Part shown: in pieces, positions 47,370 to 58,699 of the stretch | How the letters are laid out: each line of letters begins with the position of its first letter | Numbering within the stretch: the stretch's first letter is position 1 | Assembly (NCBI RefSeq): GCF_031846245.1 | Contig: NZ_JAVRIC010000005.1 | Span: 1 to 64,000 of the forward strand | Reading direction: 5' to 3' | Length of the DNA stretch: 64,000 nt | Source: Banduia mediterranea | GTDB taxonomy: Bacteria; Pseudomonadota; Gammaproteobacteria; Nevskiales; Nevskiaceae | Notes under the pieces: generated by a model | The model's database searches: none | What the model saw: the letters and a program-made list of their open reading frames with translations, nothing else | Told to the model about the DNA's origin: nothing | Position numbers and translations under genes: made by a program

Positions 47370-48566
47370 ATGAACTCGATCGAACGGCGCGCCACGGGCG
47401 GTCTCGCCCTCGTCTACGCCCTGCGCATGATGGGCCTGTTCATGGTCCTCCCGGTATTCACGCCCTATGCCGAAGATCTGCCGGGCGGCGCCACGCCGCA
47501 GCAGATCGGTCTGGCGCTGGGCATCTACGGGCTGACCCAGGCGGTGTTGCAGATTCCGCTGGGCTGGCTGTCCGACCGAATCGGCCGCAAGCCGATCATC
47601 CTCGCCGGCATGGCCGTCTTCGCCGCCGGCAGCTGGCTGTCGTCCAGTGCCGACACCATAGAATGGCTGATCGTCGGGCGTGCGCTGCAGGGCGCCGGCG
47701 CCATTTCCTCCGCCGTCAGCGCCCTGCTGGCCGATGTCACGCGTGCCCAGGTGCGCACCCAGGCGATGACCCTCATGGGTGCCGGCATGGGCGGCGCCTT
47801 CGTGCTGGCGCTGATCATCGGGCCGCCGGTGGCGGGTGTGATCGGCGTCGACGGAATCTTCGCGGGCGCTGGCTGGCTCGCCCTGCTGACCCTGCCGATC
47901 CTGATCTTCATGGTGCCCAAGGCGCCGCGTCTGAGCGCTACGCGAGGGCGCGTGCGCGATGTGATCCGTGACGGTCGCCTGTTGCGCATCGATGGCGGCA
48001 TTTTCCTGCTGCACGCGGCGATGACGGCAAGCTTCCTGATGTTGCCCGCGGCGATCGGCGAGGCCATGCACCTCGATCAGGCAGCGCAGTGGGAGGTCTA
48101 CCTGCCGGTGATGCTGCTGTCGCTGTTCCTGGTCTTCCCGATCATCCGCATCGCCGAGAAGCACGGCCTGCAGCGCAGTGCCATGGTCGGCGCGATACTG
48201 GCGCTGGCCTCGGCGCTGCTGACACTCGGTTTCGCCGAACATCACCCGGCGGTTCTGGTGGGCGCGCTGGGTCTGTTCTTCATCGGCTTCAACTATCTGG
48301 AAGGTGCGCTGCCGTCGCTGATCTCGCGGATCGCGCCGGCCGACAACAAGGGCGCGGCGCTGGGGGTCTATGCCACCTCCCAGTTTCTGGGCGCCTTCGT
48401 CGGTGGCGCCGTGATCGGCGGCAATGCCATGGACTGGTTGGGAATGCACGGCTTTGCCGTGGTCGCGCTGCTGCCGCTGATCTGGCTGAGCTTCGTGTCC
48501 GGCATTCCGGTGGTGCCGCGTGACGAGGCGCCGGTCGAGGGCGAGCCGGCAGCGTCGCAGCGCTGA
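47370..48566 (+). CDS. MFS transporter
   Basis: 398 residues with twelve hydrophobic segments. The cytoplasmic loop motif GWLSDRIGRKPII between segments 2 and 3 is the MFS signature, and RALQGAGAISSA marks segment 4. It resembles YajR-like drug-efflux MFS proteins but lacks the extra C-terminal domain. Its position between uvrA and ssb is widely conserved; the substrate is unknown. The 203 bases before ssb hold no gene. Confidence 0.9.
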   Translation: MNSIERRATGGLALVYALRMMGLFMVLPVFTPYAEDLPGGATPQQIGLALGIYGLTQAVLQIPLGWLSDRIGRKPIILAGMAVFAAGSWLSSSADTIEWLIVGRALQGAGAISSAVSALLADVTRAQVRTQAMTLMGAGMGGAFVLALIIGPPVAGVIGVDGIFAGAGWLALLTLPILIFMVPKAPRLSATRGRVRDVIRDGRLLRIDGGIFLLHAAMTASFLMLPAAIGEAMHLDQAAQWEVYLPVMLLSLFLVFPIIRIAEKHGLQRSAMVGAILALASALLTLGFAEHHPAVLVGALGLFFIGFNYLEGALPSLISRIAPADNKGAALGVYATSQFLGAFVGGAVIGGNAMDWLGMHGFAVVALLPLIWLSFVSGIPVVPRDEAPVEGEPAASQR

Positions 48567-48769
48567 CCGGGCGAGGTCCGGCACAGCGGGCCGGGTCCGG
48601 CATGATGCGCGCCCCCGACCGTCCCCGGGATTGCCCCCGGCATCACCCGTGCACGCATGCGGCGACGGCGTTATCGTAGCGTTCTGCGGCCCGCTGCCGG
48701 CATCAACGGCACCGCGGCGTACGGAATCTGTCCCCGGGGACACTCAGACCAGACACAGCGAGGAAGGCC

Positions 48770-49231
48770 ATGGCCCGCGGCATCAACAAAGTCATCTTGA
48801 TCGGCAATCTCGGCCAGGATCCGGAAGTGCGCTACACGGCGTCCGGTACGGCCATCGCCAATCTGCGCATTGCCACCTCCGAGCAATGGCGCGACAAGCA
48901 GACCGGCGAGAACAAGGAAAACACCGAGTGGCACACCGTCGTGCTGTTCGGCAAGACTGCGGAAATCGCCGGTCAATACCTCAAGAAGGGCCGTCAGGTC
49001 TATCTGGAAGGTCGCCTGCAGACGCGCAAGTGGCAGGACAAGTCCGGAAACGAGCGCTACAGCACCGAAGTCGTTGCCAATGAAATGCAGATGCTCGGCA
49101 GCACCACGGGCGGTGGTGGCGGCGGTACGGCCAGTTATGACCGAGGCGACAGCAGTCCGCCACCGTCTCGAAGCGCCTCGCCCGAACCGGCGATGGACCG
49201 CGACTTCGAGGACGACGATATTCCCTTCTAG
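48770..49231 (+). CDS. ssb: Single-stranded DNA-binding protein
   Basis: 153 residues. The OB fold is at residues 1-110: [23 protein letters not shown] at the start, [23 protein letters not shown] in the middle. A Gly/Ser/Pro-rich linker follows, and the acidic tip DFEDDDIPF recruits partner proteins. It coats ssDNA in replication, repair and recombination. An AGGAAGG site precedes the ATG. Confidence 0.97.
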   Translation: MARGINKVILIGNLGQDPEVRYTASGTAIANLRIATSEQWRDKQTGENKENTEWHTVVLFGKTAEIAGQYLKKGRQVYLEGRLQTRKWQDKSGNERYSTEVVANEMQMLGSTTGGGGGGTASYDRGDSSPPPSRSASPEPAMDRDFEDDDIPF

Positions 49232-49238
49232 CCGCTTC

Positions 49239-49330
49239 AAAAGCGGGTCTCGCGCCAAGACGCTGAGAGCGGCAAAAGACCGAAAGCGCCTTGCCTTGCG
49301 CCGTGGTGGCTCTGCGCGAGACCTGCTTTT
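49239..49330. repeat. GGTCTCGCGC-type inverted repeat, copy 3
   Basis: The arms AAAAGCGGGTCTCGCGC (49239-49255) and GCGCGAGACCTGCTTTT (49314-49330) are reverse complements with one mismatch over 17 bases. The interior contains AAGACGC and CTTGCCTTGCGCC words shared with the elements near 43.2 and 44.25 kb. It lies just after ssb and before an MFS gene and may end the ssb transcript. Confidence 0.75.
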
Positions 49331-49359
49331 CTCTTTGGAACCATCACTTTGGAAGCATC

Positions 49360-50529
49360 ATGGATCGTCGGCGTATTGCCGTCTGTCTGGCGGGCGCCGC
49401 GGCCTTCGTGCCGCTCTATTCACCGCAATCGCTGCTGCCGTTGCTGCGCGGCTGGGTGGGCCACGACGCATTTCTGGCCGGCCTGATCATTTCGGCTGGC
49501 ACGTTCGGTGTGGCGGTTGCCGCGCCGTTCATTGGCTTGGTCGCCGACCGTCTGGGCCGTCGACGCGTCATCGTTCTCGCCAGTTTTTCGGCGGTGGTGC
49601 CCACCGTGCTTGCCGCGCTGTCGCCGAGCGTGCATTGGTTGATCGCCTTCCGCTTTCTCGAAGGGCTGAGCCTGCCGGCAATCTTCGCCGTCACGGTGGC
49701 CTATGTGAACGAGGAATGGCAAGCGCACGAGGCACGTGCGGTCACCGGACTGTATGCGGCCGGCACGATCACGGGTGGTTTTTCGGGACGCTTCCTGTCC
49801 GGTGTGGCCGCCGAATTTCTGGGCTGGCGCTTCGGTTTTGTCGCGCTGGCGCTGACGCAGCTGCTGCTGGCGGTGCTGATCTGCCGCTGGTTGGCGCCAG
49901 ACAGGCCTCGCCTGCCGCGCCCCGCCGGCACGCAGCCGAAACTGTGGTCCCTGTTGCGCATGCCGCAGTTGCGCAGCGCCTATGCAGCGGGTTTCAGTCT
50001 GTTGTTTGCCCTGGTCGCCGGTTTTACCTACATCTCGCTGCGCCTGGCGGAGCCGCCGTTCGATCTGGGGCCGGGGGGGCTGTCGATGATTTTCACGGTC
50101 TATCTGGTTGGCGTGACGATCACGCCGGTGTCCGGTCGGCTGCTCAATGCCTTCGGTCATGCTCGGGTGCTGTCGGGCGCCTGGACCGTTGCCGTGGCCG
50201 GACTGGTCCTTACGACCCTGCCTTGGCTGACGGCTGTGGTGCTGGGTCTGACCCTCTTCTCCGCAGGTCTGTTCGTGGCGCAGATCACGGCGACCAGTTT
50301 TGTCGGAGAAGCCGTGCCGCAGGCGCGCGGCGCAGCGATCGGGCTCTACGTGACCTGCTATTACCTCGGCGGCAGTGTTGGTGGCATTCTACCGGCGCCG
50401 CTGTGGGCACACTTCGGCTGGCCGGGCGTCGTCGTCCTGATTGCTGTGACCGCCGCCTTGTCGGCCCAGCTCGGTCGGCGCGCATTCCGTGTTCCGCAAC
50501 CCGCCCGTGTCGCAGGAGAAACACAATGA
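49360..50529 (+). CDS. MFS transporter, YnfM-like
   Basis: 389 residues, twelve predicted segments. FIGLVADRLGRRRVIV is the MFS loop 2-3 motif. YSPQSLLPLL near the start and the segment order resemble YnfM/arabinose-efflux-like exporters. The ATG at 49360 follows a GGAAG site; the longer frame starts inside the repeat. Its stop overlaps the start of the MBL hydrolase (ATGA), implying coupled expression. Substrate unknown. Confidence 0.87.
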   Translation: MDRRRIAVCLAGAAAFVPLYSPQSLLPLLRGWVGHDAFLAGLIISAGTFGVAVAAPFIGLVADRLGRRRVIVLASFSAVVPTVLAALSPSVHWLIAFRFLEGLSLPAIFAVTVAYVNEEWQAHEARAVTGLYAAGTITGGFSGRFLSGVAAEFLGWRFGFVALALTQLLLAVLICRWLAPDRPRLPRPAGTQPKLWSLLRMPQLRSAYAAGFSLLFALVAGFTYISLRLAEPPFDLGPGGLSMIFTVYLVGVTITPVSGRLLNAFGHARVLSGAWTVAVAGLVLTTLPWLTAVVLGLTLFSAGLFVAQITATSFVGEAVPQARGAAIGLYVTCYYLGGSVGGILPAPLWAHFGWPGVVVLIAVTAALSAQLGRRAFRVPQPARVAGETQ

Positions 50530-51182
50530 GTCGCTTGCAGGCCGAAATCCTTCCGGTCACCGCGTTTCAGCAGAACTGCTCGCTGGTCTGGGACGCACAA
50601 ACCATGCAGGGAACGCTGGTCGATGCCGGCGGCGATCCGGACCGGCTGCTGGCTGCAGTGGCCGCGCGCGGCGTGAAACTGGAGAAGCTGCTGGTCACCC
50701 ACGGTCATCTCGACCACTGCGGTGTCGTCGCGGAACTCGCGGAGCGGCTCGGTCTACCGATTGAAGGCCCGCATCGTGATGATGCGTTCTGGATCGAGTC
50801 GATGCCGCAGCTGGCGCAGCAATACGGCTTTCCGCCCAGCCGCAGCTTCGTGCCGGATCGCTGGCTCGAAGACGGTGACCGTGTTCAGCTGGGCGGGCTC
50901 GACTTCGACGTGATCCACTGCCCCGGCCATACGCCGGGACACGTTGTGTTTCATCACGCGCCGTCGCAACTCGCTTTCGTCGGCGATGTGCTGTTTCAGG
51001 GTTCGATCGGCCGCACCGACTTCCCGCGCGGAAACCATCAGGATCTGATCGACTCGATCCGCAACAAGCTGTTCCCGCGTGGCGACGAGATCCGGTTCGT
51101 GCCGGGACATGGACCGATTTCCACATTCGGCCAGGAGCGGCGCAGCAATCCCTATGTGGCGGATTCGGTTGTCGGCACGTAG
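50526..51182 (+). CDS. MBL-fold metallo-hydrolase, glyoxalase II-like
   Basis: 218 residues. The metal motif THGHLDHCG (HxHxDH) at about residue 59, the His in CPGHTPGHVVF, the Asp in FVGDVLFQGSIGRTD and the final His in PGHGP complete the glyoxalase II-type metal site. It matches YcbL-type small hydrolases; candidate substrates are S-lactoylglutathione or other thioesters. Coupled in ATGA to the preceding MFS gene. Confidence 0.9.
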   Translation: MSRLQAEILPVTAFQQNCSLVWDAQTMQGTLVDAGGDPDRLLAAVAARGVKLEKLLVTHGHLDHCGVVAELAERLGLPIEGPHRDDAFWIESMPQLAQQYGFPPSRSFVPDRWLEDGDRVQLGGLDFDVIHCPGHTPGHVVFHHAPSQLAFVGDVLFQGSIGRTDFPRGNHQDLIDSIRNKLFPRGDEIRFVPGHGPISTFGQERRSNPYVADSVVGT

Positions 51183-51266
51183 GCGCTGACTGCGAAGCGG
51201 GAATGCCGGCACCCCGCGCGACCGCGCGCTGAGGCCTGCGGTGGTGGCGAGTGTTCCGGGATCGTG

Positions 51267-51328
51267 CGAACGGGGCCATGCCGCAGCAGATTCATTCTGC
51301 AGGGTGCGCTTGTGGCATGGCCCTTGGA
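51267..51328 (-). repeat. Four-hairpin repeat, reduced copy D (hairpin 1 only)
   Basis: Read on the minus strand, this stretch matches hairpin 1 of the larger repeat: GGCCATGCC(A/G)CA arms and the ATTCATT/GGGTGC loop words also found in copy B. The arms are diverged (AACGGGGCCATGCCGCA against TGTGGCATGGCCCTT). Hairpins 2-4 are not recognisable. It lies between the convergent MBL hydrolase and Cys-repeat genes. Confidence 0.65.
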
Positions 51329-51342
51329 CACGCCGAGACGTC

Positions 51343-51729
51343 TCAGCCGCCGTTGCGGCGCTTCTCCAGCATTTTGCGCAAATCCTCTTTCTTCTGCTCG
51401 CAGGCTTCGGGGTCGGCTTCGCAATCGGCACGGGCCTGCTCGGCGCGATCACGCAGCCTGGCCTTGCGTTCCTCGCAGTCCTGCGGGTTTTCCTCGCACC
51501 AGGACTGAAGCTTTTCGCGGCGCGCTTCGAATTTTTCCTTTTTGGCCTCGCAGGCTTCGGGGTCGGCTTCGCAGTCGGCCTTGATCTGCTCGGCACGATC
51601 CATGAATTTCTCGCATTTTTCTGGATTTGCTGCGCACATCGCCTCGATATCCCCGCGCGCGGGCTTCTCTGCGGCCTGAATCTGGCTGGCGAACAGCAGG
51701 GTGACGGCCAGCAGCAGGGTCTTTTTCAT
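51343..51729 (-). CDS. Secreted protein with four CxxxPxxC modules
   Basis: 128 residues. A signal peptide (MKKTLLLAVTLLFASQIQA) is followed by four modules, each a short loop CAANPEKC, CEADPEAC, CEENPQDC and CEADPEAC (C-x-x-[ND]-P-[EQ]-x-C) and then about 16 highly charged residues likely to form a helix. Loop spacing is 22-25 residues. The whole is periplasmic or secreted. Paired Cys in each loop suggest disulphide-closed turns linking helices. No family name is recognised. It is divergent from tkt. Confidence 0.75.
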   Translation of the reverse strand: MKKTLLLAVTLLFASQIQAAEKPARGDIEAMCAANPEKCEKFMDRAEQIKADCEADPEACEAKKEKFEARREKLQSWCEENPQDCEERKARLRDRAEQARADCEADPEACEQKKEDLRKMLEKRRNGG

Positions 51730-51896
51730 GTTCGTGAACTCCAGGATTGTGGGGGGAGGATGAGCCTACCGGGAAAACGCTGCACGGCGCTCGCAGTTGA
51801 CATCCCTTGCCCGCTGGGCGCTGGCGCAGGACAATACGCGGCCATTTTTGTCGCTGCCGCTTGCTGCGGCGACCGTTGCCCACCCGGACCCGCGTC

Positions 51897-53891
51897 TTGA
51901 AATCCAGCCGCCTCGAACTCGCCAATGCCATCCGCATGCTGTCCGTGGATGCCGTCCAGAAAGCCAATTCCGGGCACCCGGGCATGCCGATGGGCATGGC
52001 CGACATCGCGGAAGTTCTGTGGAACGATTTCCTGAAACACAACCCGGCGGACCCGAAATGGCCAGACCGTGATCGCTTCGTCGTTTCCAACGGCCACGGC
52101 TCGATGCTGCTCTACAGCCTGCTCCATCTGAGCGGCTATGCGCTGAGCATGGAAGACCTCAAGGCCTTCCGGCAGTTCAAGTCCAGGACGCCGGGGCATC
52201 CCGAAGCGCATGTCACGCCGGGCGTGGAAACCACCACCGGCCCGCTGGGGCAGGGCCTGGCCAATGCCGTGGGCATGGCGATCGCCGAATCGGCGCTGGC
52301 GGCGCGGTTCAATCGTGAAGATTTCACGATCGTGGACCACTACACCTACACCTTCGTCGGCGACGGCTGCCTCATGGAAGGCATCTCGCACGAGGCCTGT
52401 TCGCTGGCAGGCACGCTGGGCCTGAAGAAGCTGGTGGTGTTCTACGACGACAATGGAATTTCGATCGACGGCGAGGTCGAAGGCTGGTTCGGCGACGACA
52501 CCCCGGCCCGTTTCGAGGCCTACGGCTGGCAGGTGGTGCGCAACGTCGATGGCCACAACCCGGACGAAATCCGCAAGGCAGTGGATACCGCGCGCAAGTC
52601 CGATGTGCCGACGCTGATCTGCTGCAAGACCGTGATCGGCTGGGGCAGCCCCGGCAAGCAGGGAACCTCCAAGGTTCACGGTGCTGCGCTGGGCGCGGAC
52701 GAAGTTGCCCGGGTTCGCGAAACCCTGAAGTGGACGTACCAGCCCTTCGAGATTCCGCAGTCGGTCTACGAGGGCTGGGACGCCAAGGCGCGCGGCGCAG
52801 CGTCACAGGAATCCTGGACGCGGTTGTTCGAGGCCTATTCCCGGGAGTTCCCTGATCTGGCAGCCGAGTTCTCGCGTCGCATGAGTGGCGCGCTGCCGCC
52901 GGACTGGTCAGAGACCGTGCTCCAGCTACTGAAGACGGCGCGTGCGCAGGACAAGCCGATCGCTTCGCGCAAGGCATCCAATCTCTCGATCGGCATCATC
53001 GCGCCACGCCTGCCGGAGATCATCGGCGGTTCGGCGGACCTGGCCGAGTCCAACCTCACGCACTGGGACGGTGCGGTGACGCTGCAGCCGCAGCGCGTGG
53101 TCGGCAACTACATCAACTACGGCGTGCGCGAGTTCGGCATGGCAGCGGCGATGAACGGCCTGGCGCTGCACGGCGGTTTCATTCCGTTCGGTGGCACCTT
53201 CCTCACGTTCTCCGATTACGCGCGCAATGCGATCCGCATGGCGGCGCTGACCAGGACCCGCGCGATCTACGTGTTCACGCACGATTCGATCGGTCTGGGC
53301 GAAGATGGTCCTACACATCAGGCGGTCGAGCACGCGATGAGCCTGCGCATCATCCCGAATCTGGAAGTGTGGCGCCCTGGCGACACCTTCGAAACGGCAG
53401 TGGCCTGGAAGCTCGCGGTGGAACGCAGTGACGGCCCCAGTGCATTGTTGCTGTCACGCCAGAATCTGGACGTGCAGGCGCATGACGAGGATGGCGAAGA
53501 TTTTGTGGCGCGCGGCGCTTATGTGCTGCGTGATGCCGAGGCGCCAGCGGCAGTCCTGATCGCCACCGGCTCGGAAGTGGCCTTGGCGATCAAGGCGGCT
53601 GACGGCCTGGCTGACAAGGGCGTTGCGGTACGCGTCGTGTCCATGCCCTGCGTCGAGCGTTTCCTGCGGCAGCCGCGGACCTACCGCGAAACCGTGTTGC
53701 CGCCGACGCTGCGCAAGCGTCTGGCACTGGAAGCGGGCGTCAGCGTGTTCTGGCGTGGCCTGGTGGGAGATGAGGGCGATGTGATCGGCGTGGACAGCTA
53801 TGGCGAATCCGCACCGGCGGCGGACGTGTTCCGCCACTTTGGCTTCACCGTCGAGAACGTCGTGTCTCGCGTGCAGGCCCTGCTGAGTTGA
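51897..53891 (+). CDS. tkt: Transketolase
   Basis: 664 residues, near E. coli TktA (663). Conserved blocks: [22 protein letters not shown], the TPP/Mg site [27 protein letters not shown], and in the second half [15 protein letters not shown] and [15 protein letters not shown]. It transfers two-carbon units between sugar phosphates. The TTG at 51897 aligns with the normal N-terminus; longer forms run into upstream non-homologous sequence. It heads the tkt-gap-pgk run. Confidence 0.95.
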   Translation: MKSSRLELANAIRMLSVDAVQKANSGHPGMPMGMADIAEVLWNDFLKHNPADPKWPDRDRFVVSNGHGSMLLYSLLHLSGYALSMEDLKAFRQFKSRTPGHPEAHVTPGVETTTGPLGQGLANAVGMAIAESALAARFNREDFTIVDHYTYTFVGDGCLMEGISHEACSLAGTLGLKKLVVFYDDNGISIDGEVEGWFGDDTPARFEAYGWQVVRNVDGHNPDEIRKAVDTARKSDVPTLICCKTVIGWGSPGKQGTSKVHGAALGADEVARVRETLKWTYQPFEIPQSVYEGWDAKARGAASQESWTRLFEAYSREFPDLAAEFSRRMSGALPPDWSETVLQLLKTARAQDKPIASRKASNLSIGIIAPRLPEIIGGSADLAESNLTHWDGAVTLQPQRVVGNYINYGVREFGMAAAMNGLALHGGFIPFGGTFLTFSDYARNAIRMAALTRTRAIYVFTHDSIGLGEDGPTHQAVEHAMSLRIIPNLEVWRPGDTFETAVAWKLAVERSDGPSALLLSRQNLDVQAHDEDGEDFVARGAYVLRDAEAPAAVLIATGSEVALAIKAADGLADKGVAVRVVSMPCVERFLRQPRTYRETVLPPTLRKRLALEAGVSVFWRGLVGDEGDVIGVDSYGESAPAADVFRHFGFTVENVVSRVQALLS

Positions 53892-53930
53892 GTGTGGCGC
53901 GCCCCCGCGGTGCGTAACGCAGACCCGTGA

Positions 53931-54971
<1,041 letters not shown>

Positions 54972-54988
54972 TCGGCCGAACCGAACCG

Positions 54989-55015
54989 GACCCCTCCCAC
55001 GCGGAGGGGTCTTTT
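54989..55015 (+). terminator. Terminator or attenuating hairpin between gap and pgk
   Basis: Nine-base perfect arms GACCCCTCC and GGAGGGGTC around a CACGC loop, followed by four T. It lies 18 bases after the gap stop and 18 before the pgk ATG. The T-run is short, so it may reduce rather than stop transcription into pgk. Confidence 0.8.
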
Positions 55016-55032
55016 GATTCAAGGGAACCCTT

Positions 55033-56214
55033 ATGAAATTTCTCCGTCTCGCAGACCTCGACCTCCAGGGCAAGCGCGTCTTCATTCGCGCCGATCTCAA
55101 CGTGCCGCAGGACGACGGCGGCGCGATCACCGACGACACCCGCATCCGTGCCTCCGTCCCCGGCATCCAGCTGGCGTTGGACAAGGGCGCAGCGGTGATG
55201 GTCACCAGCCACCTCGGCCGCCCCACCGAGGGCGAGCTGAGCGACAAGGATTCGCTGGCGCCGATCGCCACGCGTCTGTCCGAGTTGCTGGGCCAGGAGG
55301 TCAGGCTGATCAAGGACTGGGTCGACGGCGGCTTCTCGGTCGAGCCCGGCCAGGTGGTGTTGCTGGAGAACTGCCGCGGCAACAAGGGCGAGAAGAAGAA
55401 CGACGCGGCGCTGTCGGAAAAGATGGCCAAGCTGTGCGACGTCTACGCCAATGATGCTTTCGGCACCGCACATCGCGCCGAAGCGACGACTCAGGGCATC
55501 GCGCTGAAGGCGCCGCTGGCCTGCGCCGGTCCGCTGGTTGCGCAGGAGCTGGAGGCGCTCGGCGCCGCGTTGCTGGACCCGAAGCGGCCGATGGTGGCCA
55601 TCGTCGGCGGCTCCAAGGTGTCCACCAAGCTGACGATACTCGATTCGCTGTCCGAGAAGGTCGACAACCTCGTGGTCGGCGGCGGTATCGCCAACACCTT
55701 CATGGCCGCCGCCGGCCTGCCGATCGGCAAATCCCTGGCCGAGAAGGACCTGGTCGACGAGGCCAGGCGCATCATGCTCAAGATGGGCGAGCGCGGTGCC
55801 ACCGTGCCGATTCCGGTCGACGTGGTGGTGGCCAAGGAATTCTCGGCCAGCGCCGAGGCGACGGTGAAGAAGGCCGCCGATGTCGCCGAGGACGACATGA
55901 TTCTCGACATCGGTCCCGAAACCGCGCAGCAGCTTGCGAGGATCATGAAGGACGCCGGCACCATCGTCTGGAACGGACCGCTCGGCGTGTTCGAGTTCGA
56001 AGCCTTCGCCAACGGCACGAAAGTGCTGTCCGAAGCCATCGCCGAATCCGACGCGATGTCGATTGCCGGCGGTGGTGACACCGTGGCGGCCATCGCCAAG
56101 TTTGGCATTACCGACAAAGTGGGTTACATCTCGACCGCTGGCGGCGCCTTCCTGGAGTTTCTGGAAGGCAAGACCCTGCCGGCCATCGCGGCGCTGGAAC
56201 AGCGCGCAGGCTGA
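55033..56214 (+). CDS. pgk: Phosphoglycerate kinase
   Basis: 393 residues. [12 protein letters not shown] and [11 protein letters not shown] are the N-terminal phosphoglycerate-site blocks, [13 protein letters not shown] the hinge, and [13 protein letters not shown] the nucleotide site at the C-terminal domain. It makes ATP from 1,3-bisphosphoglycerate. The next gene is a short asparaginase rather than the pyruvate kinase or aldolase genes often found here. Confidence 0.97.
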   Translation: MKFLRLADLDLQGKRVFIRADLNVPQDDGGAITDDTRIRASVPGIQLALDKGAAVMVTSHLGRPTEGELSDKDSLAPIATRLSELLGQEVRLIKDWVDGGFSVEPGQVVLLENCRGNKGEKKNDAALSEKMAKLCDVYANDAFGTAHRAEATTQGIALKAPLACAGPLVAQELEALGAALLDPKRPMVAIVGGSKVSTKLTILDSLSEKVDNLVVGGGIANTFMAAAGLPIGKSLAEKDLVDEARRIMLKMGERGATVPIPVDVVVAKEFSASAEATVKKAADVAEDDMILDIGPETAQQLARIMKDAGTIVWNGPLGVFEFEAFANGTKVLSEAIAESDAMSIAGGGDTVAAIAKFGITDKVGYISTAGGAFLEFLEGKTLPAIAALEQRAG

Positions 56215-56221
56215 TCGCCTC

Positions 56222-56707
56222 ATGGACGAACTGTGCATCGTCACCACCGGCGGCACCATCGACAAGCTGTATTTCGACGACAAGTCGGATTACCAGATCG
56301 GAGCGCCGCTGATCGACCGCATGTTGCACAAGCTCGGTGTGGCGTTCCGCTACACCGTGGTTCCGCTGCTGCGCAAGGACAGCCTGCACCTCACCGATGA
56401 GGATCGCGTGGCGATTCGCGAGGCGATCGCCGCGCAGCCGGCGCGTCACGTCCTGGTGACGCATGGCACCGACACCATGGTGGAGACCGCGCAGGCCTTG
56501 GCTTGCCTTGGCGATCGCACCATCGTGCTGACCGGTGCGCTGAGCCCGGCACGCTTTCGCGAGTCGGATGCCGAATTCAACATCGGCACTGCCGTGGGCG
56601 CGGTGCAAAGCCTGCCGCCCGGCGTCTACATCGCCATGAACGGCCGTGTCTGGGACCCGAAGAAAGTGCGCAAGAACGTCGCCGAAAACCGGTTCGAGGC
56701 CTTGTAA
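56222..56707 (+). CDS. Half-size asparaginase domain protein
   Basis: 161 residues. Only the N-terminal catalytic half of the asparaginase/glutaminase fold is present: IVTTGGTIDK (first catalytic Thr region) and VTHGTDTMVETAQ (second Thr-Asp pair). Full enzymes are about 330 residues. Short stand-alone members exist in databases, so this need not be a truncation. It starts 7 bases after pgk and is likely co-transcribed with it. Activity is uncertain. Confidence 0.8.
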   Translation: MDELCIVTTGGTIDKLYFDDKSDYQIGAPLIDRMLHKLGVAFRYTVVPLLRKDSLHLTDEDRVAIREAIAAQPARHVLVTHGTDTMVETAQALACLGDRTIVLTGALSPARFRESDAEFNIGTAVGAVQSLPPGVYIAMNGRVWDPKKVRKNVAENRFEAL

Positions 56708-56762
56708 TGAGCCACCTGCGGAACGCACCGCCGCGACTTGCGGCGATGCGTTCCTTACAACT

Positions 56763-58043
56763 TCAGAGTTTCATGCAGTTGGCGTAGTAGCTGACGCTCG
56801 CCGGCCAGTCCGAGAACACGCCGAGTACGCCGATGTCGCGGCCCAGCACGTCCAGCACCTCGTACATGTCGCCGTCCTTGTTCATCGCCTCGCTGACGCT
56901 CTGGTAGTAGTACTGGCGGCCTTCTTCGACCAGATTCTCGATCGGTCCGGCGCGCTCGAAGCTCCAGGCGATGATGTCGAGCCCGGCCAGCCTGGCGTAG
57001 ATCGCATAGTCCGAAGGCGCGATCCTGCCGCTTTCGTCGAGCCTCACCAGCGCGAAGATCGGCGGCGCGACGATGCGCACGCCCTGCGCGGCGAGGTTCT
57101 GGAAATCCTCCAGGCTCGGCTCGAAGGCTGGGTCGTCGACGCGGCCATCAAGGTACACTGCCTGCCGGCCGTACAGCGGATCGGCCTGCTGCCAGAACAG
57201 CACGTCGTCCAGGTTGAAGGACTGCGGGAACACCTCCCGCGGACCCACGCCGGCGGCCTTGTACTCGTCGATCATCTGCTGCGCATAGGCCTGTTGCGTG
57301 TAGTCGCCCTGGTAGGGCATGGCAACCGAGGGCGCCTTCAGTTCGGGCGTCATCTTCACGCCGAGCTGCTTGAACAGGGCGATGCTCTCGGCATGCGTCA
57401 TCAGCGTGCCGCTGCCGCTGTACAGATCGGTGCGCCAATCCGGCGTGCCATCCAGGTACTGCGCCACTGTGCTTGCATCGGGGTTGCTGGCCTCCATCTT
57501 GCCGCGCAGCGTCCGGAATTCCTGCAGCGTGATGTCACTGGTGCAGCACTGCGCGGAGGCGGTCTTGATGCGTTCGCCGCTGATGGGATCGAATTCGGCC
57601 GGCGAGAACGGTTCGCTGCATTTCGCGGCCAGTTCGGGCTTGGCGAGGATGTCGGTGGTGGTGTGCAGATCGCACTGCGAGTGACGGCAGACCAGCTCCC
57701 GGTCCGCGGTGAAGCTCACATCGCATTCGAGTATGCCGGCGCCCATGCGTGCCGCGGCCTCGTAGCCCTCGCGGGTGTGCTCCGGAAACTGCAAGGGTGC
57801 GCCGCGATGGCTGATCGAAAAATCGGATTTGTAGAAGGGGCCGCTTGTGCACTGTTCGAGCGCGTCCTTGAGTTCGCCCTCGTCCATGTCCTGGACCAGA
57901 TAGAACGGACGCGGTCCCAGCTGCACCGCATCGCGGGCGCGGCCGTGGTTCTTGCCGTCCGCGCCACGTTCGCCCGCGCTCGCCGCGCAGGCCATCAGCG
58001 TACACAGGCCTGCCAGGGCCGCCATCTTGGCACTCGCTCTCAT
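56763..58043 (-). CDS. Secreted glycerophosphodiester phosphodiesterase
   Basis: 426 residues with a signal peptide (about 1-25, [18 protein letters not shown]). The GDPD active-site elements are [14 protein letters not shown] (His-Arg-Gly and Glu) and [19 protein letters not shown] (Glu-x-Asp and catalytic His). It hydrolyses glycerophosphodiesters to glycerol 3-phosphate, here in the periplasm. Six or more Cys (QCTSG, CCTSD, CDLHT) suggest disulphides. I prefer the ATG at 58043, which follows GGAGAG, over 58055. Confidence 0.9.
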   Translation of the reverse strand: MRASAKMAALAGLCTLMACAASAGERGADGKNHGRARDAVQLGPRPFYLVQDMDEGELKDALEQCTSGPFYKSDFSISHRGAPLQFPEHTREGYEAAARMGAGILECDVSFTADRELVCRHSQCDLHTTTDILAKPELAAKCSEPFSPAEFDPISGERIKTASAQCCTSDITLQEFRTLRGKMEASNPDASTVAQYLDGTPDWRTDLYSGSGTLMTHAESIALFKQLGVKMTPELKAPSVAMPYQGDYTQQAYAQQMIDEYKAAGVGPREVFPQSFNLDDVLFWQQADPLYGRQAVYLDGRVDDPAFEPSLEDFQNLAAQGVRIVAPPIFALVRLDESGRIAPSDYAIYARLAGLDIIAWSFERAGPIENLVEEGRQYYYQSVSEAMNKDGDMYEVLDVLGRDIGVLGVFSDWPASVSYYANCMKL

Positions 58044-58147
58044 CGCTCTCTCCATCGTGTCAGGCCTTTCGGCCCCGGGGGGAGCAAAAGTGTGCGCGGT
58101 CCGCTTTAGAGCAATATGACGAAGCACCAGGCGGCTTGCCGGAGGGC

Positions 58148-58699
58148 TCAGGCGGCCAGCGCCGCCTCGATGGCTTTGAGCAGCTTGGGATCGTCCGGCG
58201 GGGTATCTGGTGCGAAGCGGCCGATCACCTGGCCGTCACGGCTGATCAGGAACTTCTCGAAGTTCCACATCACGTCGCTGTCCTCCTTGGGCAGCAGCTT
58301 GTGCTGCGCCAGCTTGTCGCGCAGCCCGCCGTTGCTGGACGGCTCGGCGGCCGGTTGCGCTTCGATCAGCGCAGCGTAAAGCGGATGGCGCGGCTGGCTG
58401 TTGACATTGAGCTTGCCGAACATCGGAAACTTCACACCGAAGTTGCTGGAGCAGAAGTCCTGAATCTCCGACTCGCTGCCCGGTTCCTGCGCGCCGAAGT
58501 CGTTGCAGGGAAAGCCCAGCACCACGAAGTCGCGGTCCTGATAGCGCTCGTAGGTTTTTTCCAGGCCTTCGTACTGCGGCGTCAGGCCGCATTTGGAAGC
58601 GACGTTGACGATCAGGGCGACCTTGCCCTGGAACTCGCCGAGGCTGGTGTCCTTGCCGTCGATTGATTTCAGCGGAATGTCATAGAGCGAACGGTTCAT
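58148..58699 (-). CDS. Glutathione peroxidase family protein
   Basis: 183 residues. The peroxidatic Cys is in [13 protein letters not shown], the catalytic Gln in FGAQEPG and the Trp-Asn pair in MWNFEKFL, so the tetrad is intact. It lacks selenocysteine and is of the BtuE/Gpx thiol-peroxidase type, reducing peroxides with thioredoxin or glutathione. GGAGA 7 bases upstream fixes the ATG at 58699; the longer frame has no similarity. It lies 104 bases upstream of the GDPD gene on the same strand. Confidence 0.94.
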   Translation of the reverse strand: MNRSLYDIPLKSIDGKDTSLGEFQGKVALIVNVASKCGLTPQYEGLEKTYERYQDRDFVVLGFPCNDFGAQEPGSESEIQDFCSSNFGVKFPMFGKLNVNSQPRHPLYAALIEAQPAAEPSSNGGLRDKLAQHKLLPKEDSDVMWNFEKFLISRDGQVIGRFAPDTPPDDPKLLKAIEAALAA

